A stretch of DNA of 64,000 nucleotides. Source: an uncultured Bacteroidia bacterium (lineage in GTDB: Bacteria > Bacteroidota > Bacteroidia > Bacteroidales > UBA932). Both the position numbers and the translations under genes were made by a program. The stretch covers positions 1-64,000 of the forward strand of contig CADAIT010000001.1 in assembly GCA_902788095.1 (NCBI GenBank). Reading direction: 5' to 3'. The notes beneath the pieces are model-generated. The model did no database searches and was not told where the DNA came from. It saw only the letters and a list, made by a program, of their open reading frames with translations. Each line of letters opens with the position of its first letter. Positions within the stretch are counted from its first letter, which is position 1. Positions 6,349 through 14,622 of the stretch are shown here, piece after piece.

Positions 6349-8340
6349 GTAGGCATCCTGCACTACTTTCTGGCTGCGTGCGATGAAATCGCTCAGCGCC
6401 TTCCCTTTCAACATGCCGTTCCCCAAAAGAGCCAGGTCCACCAGCTGATGCAACAGTTCGTTGTCCTTGGCGAAGGCTTCCACATCGGAGCGATGCGCTC
6501 TGCGAACGGCTTCACGGGCTTCGCGGGCCTTGTTCTTCTCCTCGTCTGAGGCATCGGACGGCGCCTCGGCGGGCAGTTCCGCCTGCGGGGCGACATCGGC
6601 CTGCTTGGCGGCCCAGATCTTCGCCACCAACGGGTTCTCCATGTTGACGGTGATATTGTAACTCTCAGGCATGGAGCCGTAAAAGTTCATTCCGCCGCCA
6701 AGAGCGCTCATTTCGCGATAACGGCGCATGAATTCGTTCTGGGTAATGAGGATGGGCGCGGCATCGGCCCCCAGGTTGTCACCCTGGACAAAGTAGTCGT
6801 TGCCCTCGGGCATGACGGCCTTGAACAGGTTCTCGAGGTCGTAGCGCTCGTCTTCCTTCATTTCCAGCTTCACCTTTTCCTCCTTAGGGATGAGGTTCTC
6901 CACAGCGTCGGAGTCCACGCGGGCAAAGCGGATGTCCGTAAGCTTCTGCTCCAGCAGGTTCACATAGTGAGCGTCCAGCTCACAGTCCATCAGCAGCACG
7001 TCGTACCCCTTGTCCTTGGCTGCCTGGATAAACGTATATTGGTCCTCAGGCTTGGTGGCGTACAGGTACACCAGCTTCTTATCTTTGTCCGTCTGCCGGG
7101 CTTCCACGGCCGATTTGTACTCTTCGAAAGAGAAGTATTTGCCGTCCACGTTCTTGAGAAGGGCAAACTTGAGCGCCCGCTCGCAGAACTTCTCGTCGGA
7201 AAGCATACCATATTCGATAAAGAGCTTGAGGTTGTCCCATTTTTCCTCCAGCTGGCCGCGCTGCTCTTTGAAAATGCCTTCCAGGCGGTCGGCCACCTTC
7301 TTGGTGATGTAGGTCGATATCTTCTTGACGGCGGCGTCGCTCTGCAGGTAGCTGCGGCTCACGTTCAGCGGAATGTCCGGCGAGTCGATAACGCCGTGCA
7401 GCAGCGTCATGAAGTCCGGGACAATGTTGTCCACATGGTCTGTCACGAACATCTGGTTGCAGTAGAGGGAAATCTTGTTGCGTTCCACCGCCACGCGGTC
7501 CTTCAATTTAGGGAAATACAGGATACCGGTAAGGTTGAACGGATAGTCCACATTCAGGTGAATCCAGAACAGGGGCTCCTCGTTCATGGGGAACAGCGTA
7601 CGGTAAAAGTCCTTGTATTCCTCGTCCTTTACCTCACTCGGGGCCTTGGTCCACAGCGGCTCGACAGCGTTGACGACCTTGTCCTTGTCGGTATCGACAT
7701 ATTTTCCGTCCTTCCACTCCTGCTCCTTGCCGAAGACGATGGGAACAGGCATGAACTTGCAGTATTTGTTCAAGAGGGCCTCGATGCGGGCCTTTTCGCC
7801 ATACTCCTTGGAATCGTCGTCCAGATACAACGTAATCACCGTTCCGCGCTCCTTCTTGTCGATTTCCTCCATCTCATAGGCCGGAGAACCGTCGCAGGTC
7901 CACTTGACCGCCTTGGCCCCTTCCTTCCACGAAAGCGTCTCTATGGTCACTTTCCGGGACACCATGAAAGCGCTGTAAAATCCCAGGCCGAAATGGCCGA
8001 TAATGCTCTGTATCTGGTCCTTGTACTTCTCCAGAAACTCGCCGGCGCTGGAAAAAGCAATCTGGTTGATGTATTTGTCAACCTCTTCTTCCGTCATGCC
8101 GATACCGTTGTCTATAATCTTGAGCGTCTGCGCCTTTTCATCCAGCTGGATGACGACTTTCAGCTCGCCCAGCTCATCCTTATAGTCACCGCTGGCTGCC
8201 AGCGCTTTCATTTTCTGCGTGGCGTCCACGGCATTGGCCACCAGTTCACGGAGGAAAATCTCGTGGTCGGAATACAGGAACTGCTTGATAACCGGGAAGA
8301 TGTTCTCGGTGGTTACCCCAATTTGTCCTTTGTTTGCCAT
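6340..8340 (-). CDS. htpG: Molecular chaperone HtpG (Hsp90)
   Basis: Cytosolic ATP-dependent chaperone, a homodimer that remodels client proteins. The GHKL ATPase domain is seen at the N-terminus: FLRELVANAVDATQKM near residues 28-43 holds the catalytic Glu and Mg-binding Asn, followed by IIDNGIGM and GHFGLGFYSAFMV. The middle and C-terminal dimerisation domains follow. At 666 aa it is usual for Bacteroidota HtpG, with no eukaryotic MEEVD tail. An Ala/Glu-rich insertion (AELPAEAPSDASDEEKNKAR) sits in the C-terminal domain. I see no clear -7 box; a transcript entering from the upstream ligase gene would meet the terminator at 8391-8420. Confidence 0.97.
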   Translation of the reverse strand: MANKGQIGVTTENIFPVIKQFLYSDHEIFLRELVANAVDATQKMKALAASGDYKDELGELKVVIQLDEKAQTLKIIDNGIGMTEEEVDKYINQIAFSSAGEFLEKYKDQIQSIIGHFGLGFYSAFMVSRKVTIETLSWKEGAKAVKWTCDGSPAYEMEEIDKKERGTVITLYLDDDSKEYGEKARIEALLNKYCKFMPVPIVFGKEQEWKDGKYVDTDKDKVVNAVEPLWTKAPSEVKDEEYKDFYRTLFPMNEEPLFWIHLNVDYPFNLTGILYFPKLKDRVAVERNKISLYCNQMFVTDHVDNIVPDFMTLLHGVIDSPDIPLNVSRSYLQSDAAVKKISTYITKKVADRLEGIFKEQRGQLEEKWDNLKLFIEYGMLSDEKFCERALKFALLKNVDGKYFSFEEYKSAVEARQTDKDKKLVYLYATKPEDQYTFIQAAKDKGYDVLLMDCELDAHYVNLLEQKLTDIRFARVDSDAVENLIPKEEKVKLEMKEDERYDLENLFKAVMPEGNDYFVQGDNLGADAAPILITQNEFMRRYREMSALGGGMNFYGSMPESYNITVNMENPLVAKIWAAKQADVAPQAELPAEAPSDASDEEKNKAREAREAVRRAHRSDVEAFAKDNELLHQLVDLALLGNGMLKGKALSDFIARSQKVVQDAYLK

Positions 8341-8366
8341 ATCTCTATATTTTAGTTTTCTGCAAC

Positions 8367-8391
8367 GATTCCTCGCTTGCGCTCAGAATGA
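8367..8391. repeat. Dispersed ATTCTGAGC-family repeat, partial copy
   Basis: The bases GATTCCTCGCTTGCGCTCAG followed by AATGA form a degenerate, inverted copy of the repeat also seen at 21042, 29525, 33624 and 35170. It lies next to the terminator at 8391-8420. Confidence 0.45.
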
Positions 8392-8420
8392 AAAAATACC
8401 GGTCCCCTCGGGAACCGGTA
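8391..8420 (-). terminator. Rho-independent terminator of the acyl-CoA ligase gene
   Basis: TACCGGT (8397-8403) pairs with ACCGGTA (8414-8420); on the minus strand the hairpin is followed by a six-T run (A's at 8391-8396). Confidence 0.75.
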
Positions 8421-8471
8421 TTTGATACTCAAATTATGCGCCAAGCCTTTGCGGCTGACAATTTGTCAGAA

Positions 8472-10124
8472 TTACTTATACAGGAATCTGCGGATTGACA
8501 TTTTCGGGGTTTTCTCGAAGGGTTTGTCCATGAGTTCCACTTTGGCAATCTGGCTGTAAGACGGCAGCTGACGATTGGCTCCCAGACGGATGTTCTCAGG
8601 AATATCGGCCTTGGCCTCATGGTCCAGCAGGGCCGTCGCGATGGCCTGTTCATCCAGAAATACCAGGGCGACCAACTTGCCGCCGCGGTCCACGACCACG
8701 CTTTCCATCACGTACGGCTGGTTGTTCAGCACGGCCTCCAATTCCTCCGGATAGATATTCTGGCCGGAAGGACCCAGAATCATATTCTTGGAGCGGCCAC
8801 GGATGAAGATATTTCCGTCGGCATCGATGATGCCCAAATCGCCGGTACGCAGCCATCCGTCCTCGGTAAAGGCATTGGCGGTAGCTTCCTCGTTCTTGTA
8901 ATAGCCGATGGTGATGTTCTCGCCGCGGGCCTGGATTTCACCCACCACATGCTGAGGATCATCGGAATCGATACGGACCTCCGCCACATCCACAGCCTTG
9001 CCGCAGGAACCGGCCACGTACTTGGTCCAATGCTCATAGGCCAGCAGCGGGCAGGCTTCCGTCATGCCGTAGCCCACCAGATAGGGGAACTTGATTTTCT
9101 TGAACAGGCGCTCCACTTCGGGATTCAGGGCGGCACCACCCATGATGAACTCTTCTACATTGCCGCCGAAAGCCGACACCAGGCCGTCCTTCACCTTTTT
9201 GTAGATGACATTGTTAATACCCGGTATCTTGGTAAGGAACTTGATGAGGGGCTTGTCCAAGGTGGGTTTCACCTTGCTCTTGTAAATTTTCTCCATCACC
9301 AGCGGAACCGTGATAAGGAGGTAAGGCTTCACGTCGGCAAAGGCTTTCAGCAGCGTGGCCGGCGTGGGGGCCTTGGCCATCCAGTAGATGGAAGTGCCGT
9401 TGCACAGCGGATACAGGAATTCAATGACCAGACCGTACATGTGGGCCATGGGAAGCATGGAAACCATCTTGTCTCCCGCAGGAACGTGGCGCTGGCTGAA
9501 ATCTACGTTGGCGGAGAAGTTCCGATAAGTGAGCATCACGCCCTTGGGGTCGCCCGTAGAACCGGATGTATAGTTGATGGTGGACAAATCGTCCCAGTTG
9601 TCGGTGGGGAACACCACGTCGTCCGGGCCGAAGCCGCCGGGATACTTCTCCGAGAAGAGTTTATCCAAATTGTCCACCGCTTCCTGGATTTTTGCGTCAC
9701 GGCAGAAAAGCACCTTCCAGGTATCCACGTCGAACACCACCTTGAGCGCAGGCATTTTCTGTGCATCCATCTTGGCCCAACGGGCTGCATTGGTGAAAAG
9801 TGCAATACTGTCGGAGTGGTTTACCAAGCCCATGACGCTTTCCGGAGTAAAATCCGCCAGGATGGGAACGATGACGGTCTCATAGGTATTGACAGCCAGG
9901 TACGCAAAGCCCCACTTGGCTCCGTTGTTGGCACAAAGGGCAATTTTATCACCTTTCTTGAAGCCGGCCTTTTCGAACACGATATGGAAGCGGGCGATAT
10001 CCGTTGCCATCTGGGCGTATGTGAAAGAATCGCCGCCGATAGTATTGAGTGCAGGCTTGTTCCAGAATTTTCGAGTAGCGTCCTGCAGACGCTGCAGGTA
10101 ATGCGGGTAAACTTTATTCTCCAT
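8472..10124 (-). CDS. AMP-forming long-chain acyl-CoA ligase / AMP-dependent synthetase
   Basis: Activates a carboxylic acid with ATP to an acyl-adenylate, then to the CoA thioester. The phosphate-binding loop YTSGSTGDPKG is at residues 185-195. YGMTEACP and GWLRTGDLG are the adenylate and hinge motifs, and the C-terminal RFLYK follows the usual Lys region (KTPKMSIRRF). Length 550 aa fits the FadD15-like ligases common in Bacteroidota. It is monocistronic, from the TATATTTG box at 10154-10161 to the terminator at 8391-8420. Fatty acid as the substrate is inferred from the family. Confidence 0.88.
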   Translation of the reverse strand: MENKVYPHYLQRLQDATRKFWNKPALNTIGGDSFTYAQMATDIARFHIVFEKAGFKKGDKIALCANNGAKWGFAYLAVNTYETVIVPILADFTPESVMGLVNHSDSIALFTNAARWAKMDAQKMPALKVVFDVDTWKVLFCRDAKIQEAVDNLDKLFSEKYPGGFGPDDVVFPTDNWDDLSTINYTSGSTGDPKGVMLTYRNFSANVDFSQRHVPAGDKMVSMLPMAHMYGLVIEFLYPLCNGTSIYWMAKAPTPATLLKAFADVKPYLLITVPLVMEKIYKSKVKPTLDKPLIKFLTKIPGINNVIYKKVKDGLVSAFGGNVEEFIMGGAALNPEVERLFKKIKFPYLVGYGMTEACPLLAYEHWTKYVAGSCGKAVDVAEVRIDSDDPQHVVGEIQARGENITIGYYKNEEATANAFTEDGWLRTGDLGIIDADGNIFIRGRSKNMILGPSGQNIYPEELEAVLNNQPYVMESVVVDRGGKLVALVFLDEQAIATALLDHEAKADIPENIRLGANRQLPSYSQIAKVELMDKPFEKTPKMSIRRFLYK

Positions 10125-10153
10125 ATAAATAAGTTAACGGTTTGTACAACTTA

Positions 10154-10191
10154 CAAATATACTAATTATTTTTAGAAAATCCGTATCTTTG
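10154..10191. promoter_or_regulatory. Divergent promoters of the acyl-CoA ligase and agmatine deiminase genes
   Basis: TATATTTG on the minus strand (10154-10161) and TATCTTTG on the plus strand (10184-10191), both exact TAnnTTTG boxes. The plus-strand box also argues against any deiminase start upstream of ATG 10210. Confidence 0.65.
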
Positions 10192-10209
10192 TACCCTAAG
10201 AAAGAAGCT

Positions 10210-11229
10210 ATGAGAATTCCGGCCGAATGGGAAAAACAAGGTTTCGTGCAGCTTACCTGGCCGCACGAGGACACTGCCTGGTACGCACTCCCCCAGGTTT
10301 TGGACTGCTATGTAGAAGTGGCGAAAGCCATTACGCGATATGAGCCGCTGCTGGTCGTATGCCGCAATACGGCCGAATGCAGGGCGGATATGGCTGCCCG
10401 CGGCTGGGAGCCCGGCACCAACGTCCGCCTGGTGGAAAGTCCCCTCAACGACACCTGGGCCCGTGACCACGGCGCCATTTCCGTCTGGGGAGACCAGGGA
10501 GAAAAATACATTGAAGATTTTGTCTTCAACGGCTGGGGCCTCAAGTTCGGCTCCGATCTGGACAACCAGATTACACGCAACATCTACAAAGCCGGCGCTT
10601 TTGCCGCCGATGTCCTCTACAGGGACATGCGTCCCTTTGTGCTGGAAGGCGGCAGCATAGACACCGACGGCGCCGGAACGCTCATGGCCACCAGCGAATG
10701 CCTTTGTTCGCTCAATCGGAACGAATACCTGAGCCGGGAACAAATAGAGGAAAAACTCAAAGCAGCCTTTGGCCTGCAGCGCATCCTGTGGCTGGACCAC
10801 GGCGGTATCGCAGGCGACGACACCGACAGCCACGTGGACATTCTGGCACGCTTCTGCAGCCCGGATACCATCGCCTATACGGCCTGCGACAATCCCGATG
10901 ACGAGAATTTTGCTCCGCTCAAAGATATGGAAGAACAGCTGCGCACGTTCCGCACCCTGGACGGACGGCCGTACAAGCTCATTCCCCTGCCCCTTCCGGA
11001 GCCGCTCTACCTGGAGGATTACCGCCTGCCGGCCTCTTACGCCAATTTCCTGATTGTAAACGGTGCCGTACTCATGCCGGGGGCCGGCTCTCCGCTGGAT
11101 ACGGAAGCGGCCCGGCAACTCCAAAAAGCGTTCCCGGACCGCACCATAGAAATCATCGACTGCCGTGCCCTCCTCTCCGGCCACGGCGGCCTCCACTGCA
11201 TCACCATGAACTACCCCCTAGGCTGGTAG
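10210..11229 (+). CDS. aguA: Agmatine deiminase
   Basis: Hydrolyses agmatine to N-carbamoylputrescine and ammonia. The guanidino-group-modifying fold is marked by WARDHG (about residues 85-90), EGGSIDTDG, DTDSHVD and the catalytic cysteine in GHGGLHCITM near the C-terminus. I use ATG 10210, as upstream in-frame codons overlap the promoter; this gives 339 aa, the usual size. The gene for the next enzyme, N-carbamoylputrescine amidase, faces it at 11422-12306. The two stop codons form the ends of a 198-bp inverted-repeat element. A peptidyl-arginine deiminase role is less likely because the protein is short and has no signal peptide. Confidence 0.92.
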   Translation: MRIPAEWEKQGFVQLTWPHEDTAWYALPQVLDCYVEVAKAITRYEPLLVVCRNTAECRADMAARGWEPGTNVRLVESPLNDTWARDHGAISVWGDQGEKYIEDFVFNGWGLKFGSDLDNQITRNIYKAGAFAADVLYRDMRPFVLEGGSIDTDGAGTLMATSECLCSLNRNEYLSREQIEEKLKAAFGLQRILWLDHGGIAGDDTDSHVDILARFCSPDTIAYTACDNPDDENFAPLKDMEEQLRTFRTLDGRPYKLIPLPLPEPLYLEDYRLPASYANFLIVNGAVLMPGAGSPLDTEAARQLQKAFPDRTIEIIDCRALLSGHGGLHCITMNYPLGW

Positions 11230-11424
11230 GTTCTGGGAGGCTTTGCCTTCCCAAACCCATGGCCACCCTCGGCCGTGCCCCGTAAGGGCAAGTATCCCTA
11301 GGGGGATTACAGGGGGAAAACCAATCTCCCGGAACGGGAGGGGCCCACAGCCGTGCTTTAGCACGTTGCGTATGGGAGGGGTCGCGAAGCGACGGTTTGG
11401 GAAGGCAAAGCCTCCCAGAACCTA
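11227..11424. repeat. 198-bp inverted-repeat element between convergent genes
   Basis: A perfect 30-bp inverted repeat (11227-11256 and 11395-11424) begins TAGGTTCTGGGAGGC. Its outer ends are the TAG stop codons of both flanking genes. The interior holds further small hairpins, for example CGTGC/GCACG near 11352-11365, GTCGC/GCGAC near 11381-11391 and CTCCCG/CGGGAG near 11326-11340. No ORF of substance lies inside. This resembles a palindromic mobile unit (MITE or REP-like) or a large terminator structure; I know no name for it. Confidence 0.7.
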
Positions 11425-12306
11425 CTTTCCGAAACGCTGTAAGAGGATGTCGTAGGCATCGATACGACGGTCGCGAAGGAAAGGCCAGCCGCGACGGACA
11501 TATTCGCACTGTTCCATGTCAATTTCAACCACACGGACACCTTCTTCCGTCTTGTCGAACTCCGTAAGCAACTCACCCTGCGCACCGGTGGCGAAAGAAT
11601 GTCCCCAGAAGTCGATGCCGGTGGAATGACCGGTAGGATCCGGCTCCACCCCCGTACGGTTCACCGTAATAACCGGCAGTCCATTGGCCACGCTGTGCCC
11701 GCGCTGTACCAGTTGCCACGCCTGACGCTGCTGTGCCTGCTCCCAGTCGGGATCCGTAGGCACGCCGCCGATAGCCGTGGGATAAATGAGCAATTCCGCA
11801 CCGGACAACGCCATGGCGCGGGCGGCCTCCGGATACCACTGGTCCCAGCATACCAGCACGCCCAGCACGCCCACTGAAGTCCTGATGGGCCGGAAGCCCA
11901 AATCGCCGGGCGTGAAATAGAACTTCTCGTAGAAGAGAGGGTCGTCCGGAATATGCATTTTCCGATAAATACCGGCCATGCTGCCGTCCGCCTCCATCAC
12001 TACGGCCGTATTGTGGTAAATCCCGGCCGTACGACGCTCGAACAGCGACAGGACAATTACCACGCCCAACTCCTTGGCCAACTTCCCGAAAGCCTCCGTG
12101 GAAGGCCCGGGAATGGGTTCTGCCAAATCGCACAGGCGGGCATTCTCCTCCTGGCAAAAGTACAGGCTGTTGTGCAATTCCTGCAGCACGACCAACTGGG
12201 CCCCCTGCGCTGCCGCCTCGCGTATGTGCTGCTGCAGGCGGGCGATATTGTCGGGAATGCTGGCGGTGCAGGACTGCTGCACCATGCCTATCTTCAGTTT
12301 TCTCAT
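11422..12306 (-). CDS. aguB: N-carbamoylputrescine amidase
   Basis: Nitrilase-superfamily enzyme releasing putrescine, CO2 and ammonia from N-carbamoylputrescine. The catalytic triad is visible as Glu43 (LQELHN), Lys116 (YRKMHIP) and Cys153 (LVCWDQWYPEAAR). DDPLFYEKFYFTPGD is characteristic of the AguB branch. Length 294 aa is normal. It overlaps the upstream HAD gene by one base (TAATG), indicating an operon led by the promoter at 13166. With the convergent agmatine deiminase it completes the arginine-derived route to putrescine. Confidence 0.93.
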   Translation of the reverse strand: MRKLKIGMVQQSCTASIPDNIARLQQHIREAAAQGAQLVVLQELHNSLYFCQEENARLCDLAEPIPGPSTEAFGKLAKELGVVIVLSLFERRTAGIYHNTAVVMEADGSMAGIYRKMHIPDDPLFYEKFYFTPGDLGFRPIRTSVGVLGVLVCWDQWYPEAARAMALSGAELLIYPTAIGGVPTDPDWEQAQQRQAWQLVQRGHSVANGLPVITVNRTGVEPDPTGHSTGIDFWGHSFATGAQGELLTEFDKTEEGVRVVEIDMEQCEYVRRGWPFLRDRRIDAYDILLQRFGK

Positions 12307-13145
12307 TATTTGTATCGGCTAAATTGTCTTAACTCGCTGTCCGCCTTGATTTTGTCGATAATCGCGCAGACAAGGCGGAAAGTGCGGGAATCCTTTGTGT
12401 AACTGGCTGGTGTAATGAAGTTTACACGTCCCTGTCTAAGCAGTTTTTGGGCAGTAGCCTTCTTGGAAGGACGGCTGGGGTCGAAAACGGCAATGGCATT
12501 GCCACCGAACATGTTCACCAACTTCATGGAGGGCACATCCGTATCGCCGTCTCCAAAATAAATCATGTTGGTGAACGGAAGCCGCTTGGCATCATCCGCC
12601 ATGGACTCATTCACATGCTGGGCATCCCGGGAAGAGAAAATGCCCTTCTGGATTTTGAACAGATACTGTGTTTTGGCAGTGAAGTCCACGGCTATCCCGG
12701 GCCACTCGGCCTCCCCTTTCTCGTCATAGATGTAACTGCCGGCAAAGATGTGTTTGAAATACTTGGCGATGGGCGACCCTTCTATGATTTCCGTGAGGCC
12801 GGAGGAGTTGATATAATGTTCGATGATGACTCCGTGCTCCTTTCCGTAATCATTCACATTGTTGAACCATTCGCGCACGCCGTCGTACAGTTTGATATCT
12901 TCACCGAAACGATGGAAGCCGCTGCGCGTAAGCCGGATGTGATTCTTCTTGGCCTCGTCGTGCATCAGTTTCATATAGGCAAGGATATTGGAAGCATCCT
13001 GGCCGATGGCGATTCCATCACTCTTGGCCCAGAACTCCTCCGGCGTTTGCCCAATAGCCTGAATGAACCCGAACTCCTGCATGTTGCCGGGAGAAAGGGT
13101 GCCGTCGAAATCATAAATAAGGCCGATGATGGGTTTACGTCTCAT
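12306..13145 (-). CDS. HAD-family phosphatase/hydrolase
   Basis: Haloacid-dehalogenase-fold hydrolase. Motif I DFDGTLS is at residues 12-18, with the nucleophile Asp12 and acid/base Asp14, and the Mg-binding motif GDGDTD at 198-203. The large helical cap between them (about residues 25-130) and 279-aa length fit the uncharacterised HAD group common in Bacteroidota. The substrate cannot be deduced. It is co-transcribed with N-carbamoylputrescine amidase, whose ATG overlaps its stop, but a direct link to polyamines is not established. Confidence 0.8.
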   Translation of the reverse strand: MRRKPIIGLIYDFDGTLSPGNMQEFGFIQAIGQTPEEFWAKSDGIAIGQDASNILAYMKLMHDEAKKNHIRLTRSGFHRFGEDIKLYDGVREWFNNVNDYGKEHGVIIEHYINSSGLTEIIEGSPIAKYFKHIFAGSYIYDEKGEAEWPGIAVDFTAKTQYLFKIQKGIFSSRDAQHVNESMADDAKRLPFTNMIYFGDGDTDVPSMKLVNMFGGNAIAVFDPSRPSKKATAQKLLRQGRVNFITPASYTKDSRTFRLVCAIIDKIKADSELRQFSRYK

Positions 13146-13165
13146 GTATCGAATTTTTTACGCAG

Positions 13166-13173
13166 CAAAGGTA
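13166..13173 (-). promoter_or_regulatory. -7 promoter box of the HAD-aguB operon
   Basis: TACCTTTG on the minus strand, 20 nt before the ATG at 13145. Confidence 0.55.
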
Positions 13174-13196
13174 ATAAAAAAAATAGAATGGGCAGC

Positions 13197-13228
13197 ATAA
13201 AAAAGAGCCCGGGGTTACCCTCGGGCTC
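13197..13228 (-). terminator. Rho-independent terminator of the OmpA-family gene
   Basis: GAGCCCG (13205-13211) pairs with CGGGCTC (13222-13228); on the minus strand it runs into a T-run (A's at 13199-13204). It lies just past the ompA-family stop at 13251. Confidence 0.8.
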
Positions 13229-13250
13229 CTTGTGTAAGGGATAGTCAAAT

Positions 13251-14471
13251 TTACTTGACCTCGACCGTAACAACACGGTTCTTGGCAGCAGCGTCGAAGA
13301 GCTGGACATCTGCACCGTGAGCAATGCACTCGATGTTGGCCTCGTTGGCACCAGCGGCCTTGAGAACATCAACAACAGCCTTTGCACGCTGCTCGGAGAG
13401 CTGCTGGTTGCGCTTGGCGGAACCGGTCTGCTTGTCAGCGTAACCGTTGACGGCGAGTTTGGTGTCACCGTTGACAACGTTCTGGGCGAAGTACTCGAGG
13501 TGAGCTTTCTCACGATCGGAGAGCTTGGCGGAGCCGCAGTCGAAGTAGAGGGTGATAGGAGCACCGGCCTTCATTTCCACAGCGGTGAAGGTACCGTTCT
13601 CATACAGATAGGTCTGGCCATTCTGGAGGTTGCGGAAAGGAGCAAGCTCGTTTTCGAGGGCAGCCACTTTGTCCTTCAGGGCGGCATTCTCTTTCTCGAG
13701 GGCGGCCACCTTGTCCTTCAGAGCGTTGTACTGTTCGGTGGTGAAAGGAACAGGGATCACGACAGGAGTGATGGAGGAGTGACGATCCCAGTTGGTCTTA
13801 CCGAGGTTGACCTGGAGACCGAGGGCTGCGGAAGGATAGAGAATGAAACGACCGGCGTTGGGGGTGTAAGCGTGAGCTTTGCCGACAAGGGCCTTCAGAT
13901 CAAGCGTGATGTTGATGCGCTTGCTGACACGGAGGACATTGAGGAGACCGGCACCGGCGGCATACTCGAGGTTAGCCTTCTGGAAAGGGTTGATGTTTTC
14001 GGAAATATCCAGAACACCCATGGTTACATAGGGAACAAAGTTCCAGAAGCGGAGCTCATTGTAACCGGCGATGGTGTGAGAAATGTTCCAGAGGAAATCT
14101 GCATGCAGATAATGGAAACCGAATTTGTTACCGGCAGCGACTGCGGGGGAAGTAAAAGCAACCTTGGAATTGTTCCAAAGGCCATGATAACCCAGACGCA
14201 TACCGATGGTAGGAGTAAACCACTTACCGAAGTTCAGGTCTGCGGCGAGGCCGATGTTGCCCCACTGCTTGGGATCTCTGATGGGTCCTACAACACCGTT
14301 GATACCTGCACCGATGCCGATAAACATGTTGTCACCAGCATGATTGGTCTCATAAGGGCCATGGACGATCTTACCGTTCTCGTCACGGTTGTGATTCTCC
14401 TGAGCAAAAGCGTTAGCGGAGAACAGGAGGCTTGCAATTGCAAGAGCTCCAAAGAATTTGATACCTTTCAT
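13251..14471 (-). CDS. OmpA-family outer membrane protein
   Basis: Outer-membrane beta-barrel anchored to peptidoglycan. Residues 1-23 are a signal peptide ending SANAFAQ. An N-terminal barrel region rich in alternating aromatic strands follows. Around residues 245-275 there is a short heptad-type coiled coil made of two near-identical KDKVAALE-x-EN repeats. The C-terminal OmpA peptidoglycan-binding domain holds LYFDCGSAKLSDREKAHLE and NQQLSEQRAKAVVDVL. Length 406 aa is typical of major Bacteroidota OmpA proteins. It has its own TAATTTTG box at 14530-14537, a leader of about 50 nt with a CCCC/GGGG hairpin, and a strong terminator, which fits an abundant monocistronic product. Confidence 0.93.
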   Translation of the reverse strand: MKGIKFFGALAIASLLFSANAFAQENHNRDENGKIVHGPYETNHAGDNMFIGIGAGINGVVGPIRDPKQWGNIGLAADLNFGKWFTPTIGMRLGYHGLWNNSKVAFTSPAVAAGNKFGFHYLHADFLWNISHTIAGYNELRFWNFVPYVTMGVLDISENINPFQKANLEYAAGAGLLNVLRVSKRINITLDLKALVGKAHAYTPNAGRFILYPSAALGLQVNLGKTNWDRHSSITPVVIPVPFTTEQYNALKDKVAALEKENAALKDKVAALENELAPFRNLQNGQTYLYENGTFTAVEMKAGAPITLYFDCGSAKLSDREKAHLEYFAQNVVNGDTKLAVNGYADKQTGSAKRNQQLSEQRAKAVVDVLKAAGANEANIECIAHGADVQLFDAAAKNRVVTVEVK

Positions 14472-14529
14472 AATACAATATTAGAAAAAATTAATTCCTT
14501 TCTTCCACCCCTAACGGGGATTGTCGATG

Positions 14530-14605
14530 CAAAATTAGATATTTTTTTCGTACGAACAAAATTTTATACAATTTTTTTAATATTTAAGGAAAGCACGTAT
14601 CTTTG
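14530..14605. promoter_or_regulatory. Divergent promoters of the OmpA-family gene and uvrB
   Basis: Minus-strand TAATTTTG (14530-14537) and plus-strand TATCTTTG (14598-14605). Between them lies AT-rich sequence with no other feature. The uvrB box ends 17 nt before ATG 14623 and excludes the upstream GTG. Confidence 0.65.
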
Positions 14606-14622
14606 TGCAACAAGTTTCACGC

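Noticed and set aside
6967-8355. 462-codon open frame antisense to htpG
   Set aside because: Shadow of the GC-rich third codon positions of htpG; no recognisable protein signature.
8619-10175. 518-codon open frame antisense to the acyl-CoA ligase
   Set aside because: Shadow frame; the sense protein has all AMP-ligase motifs.
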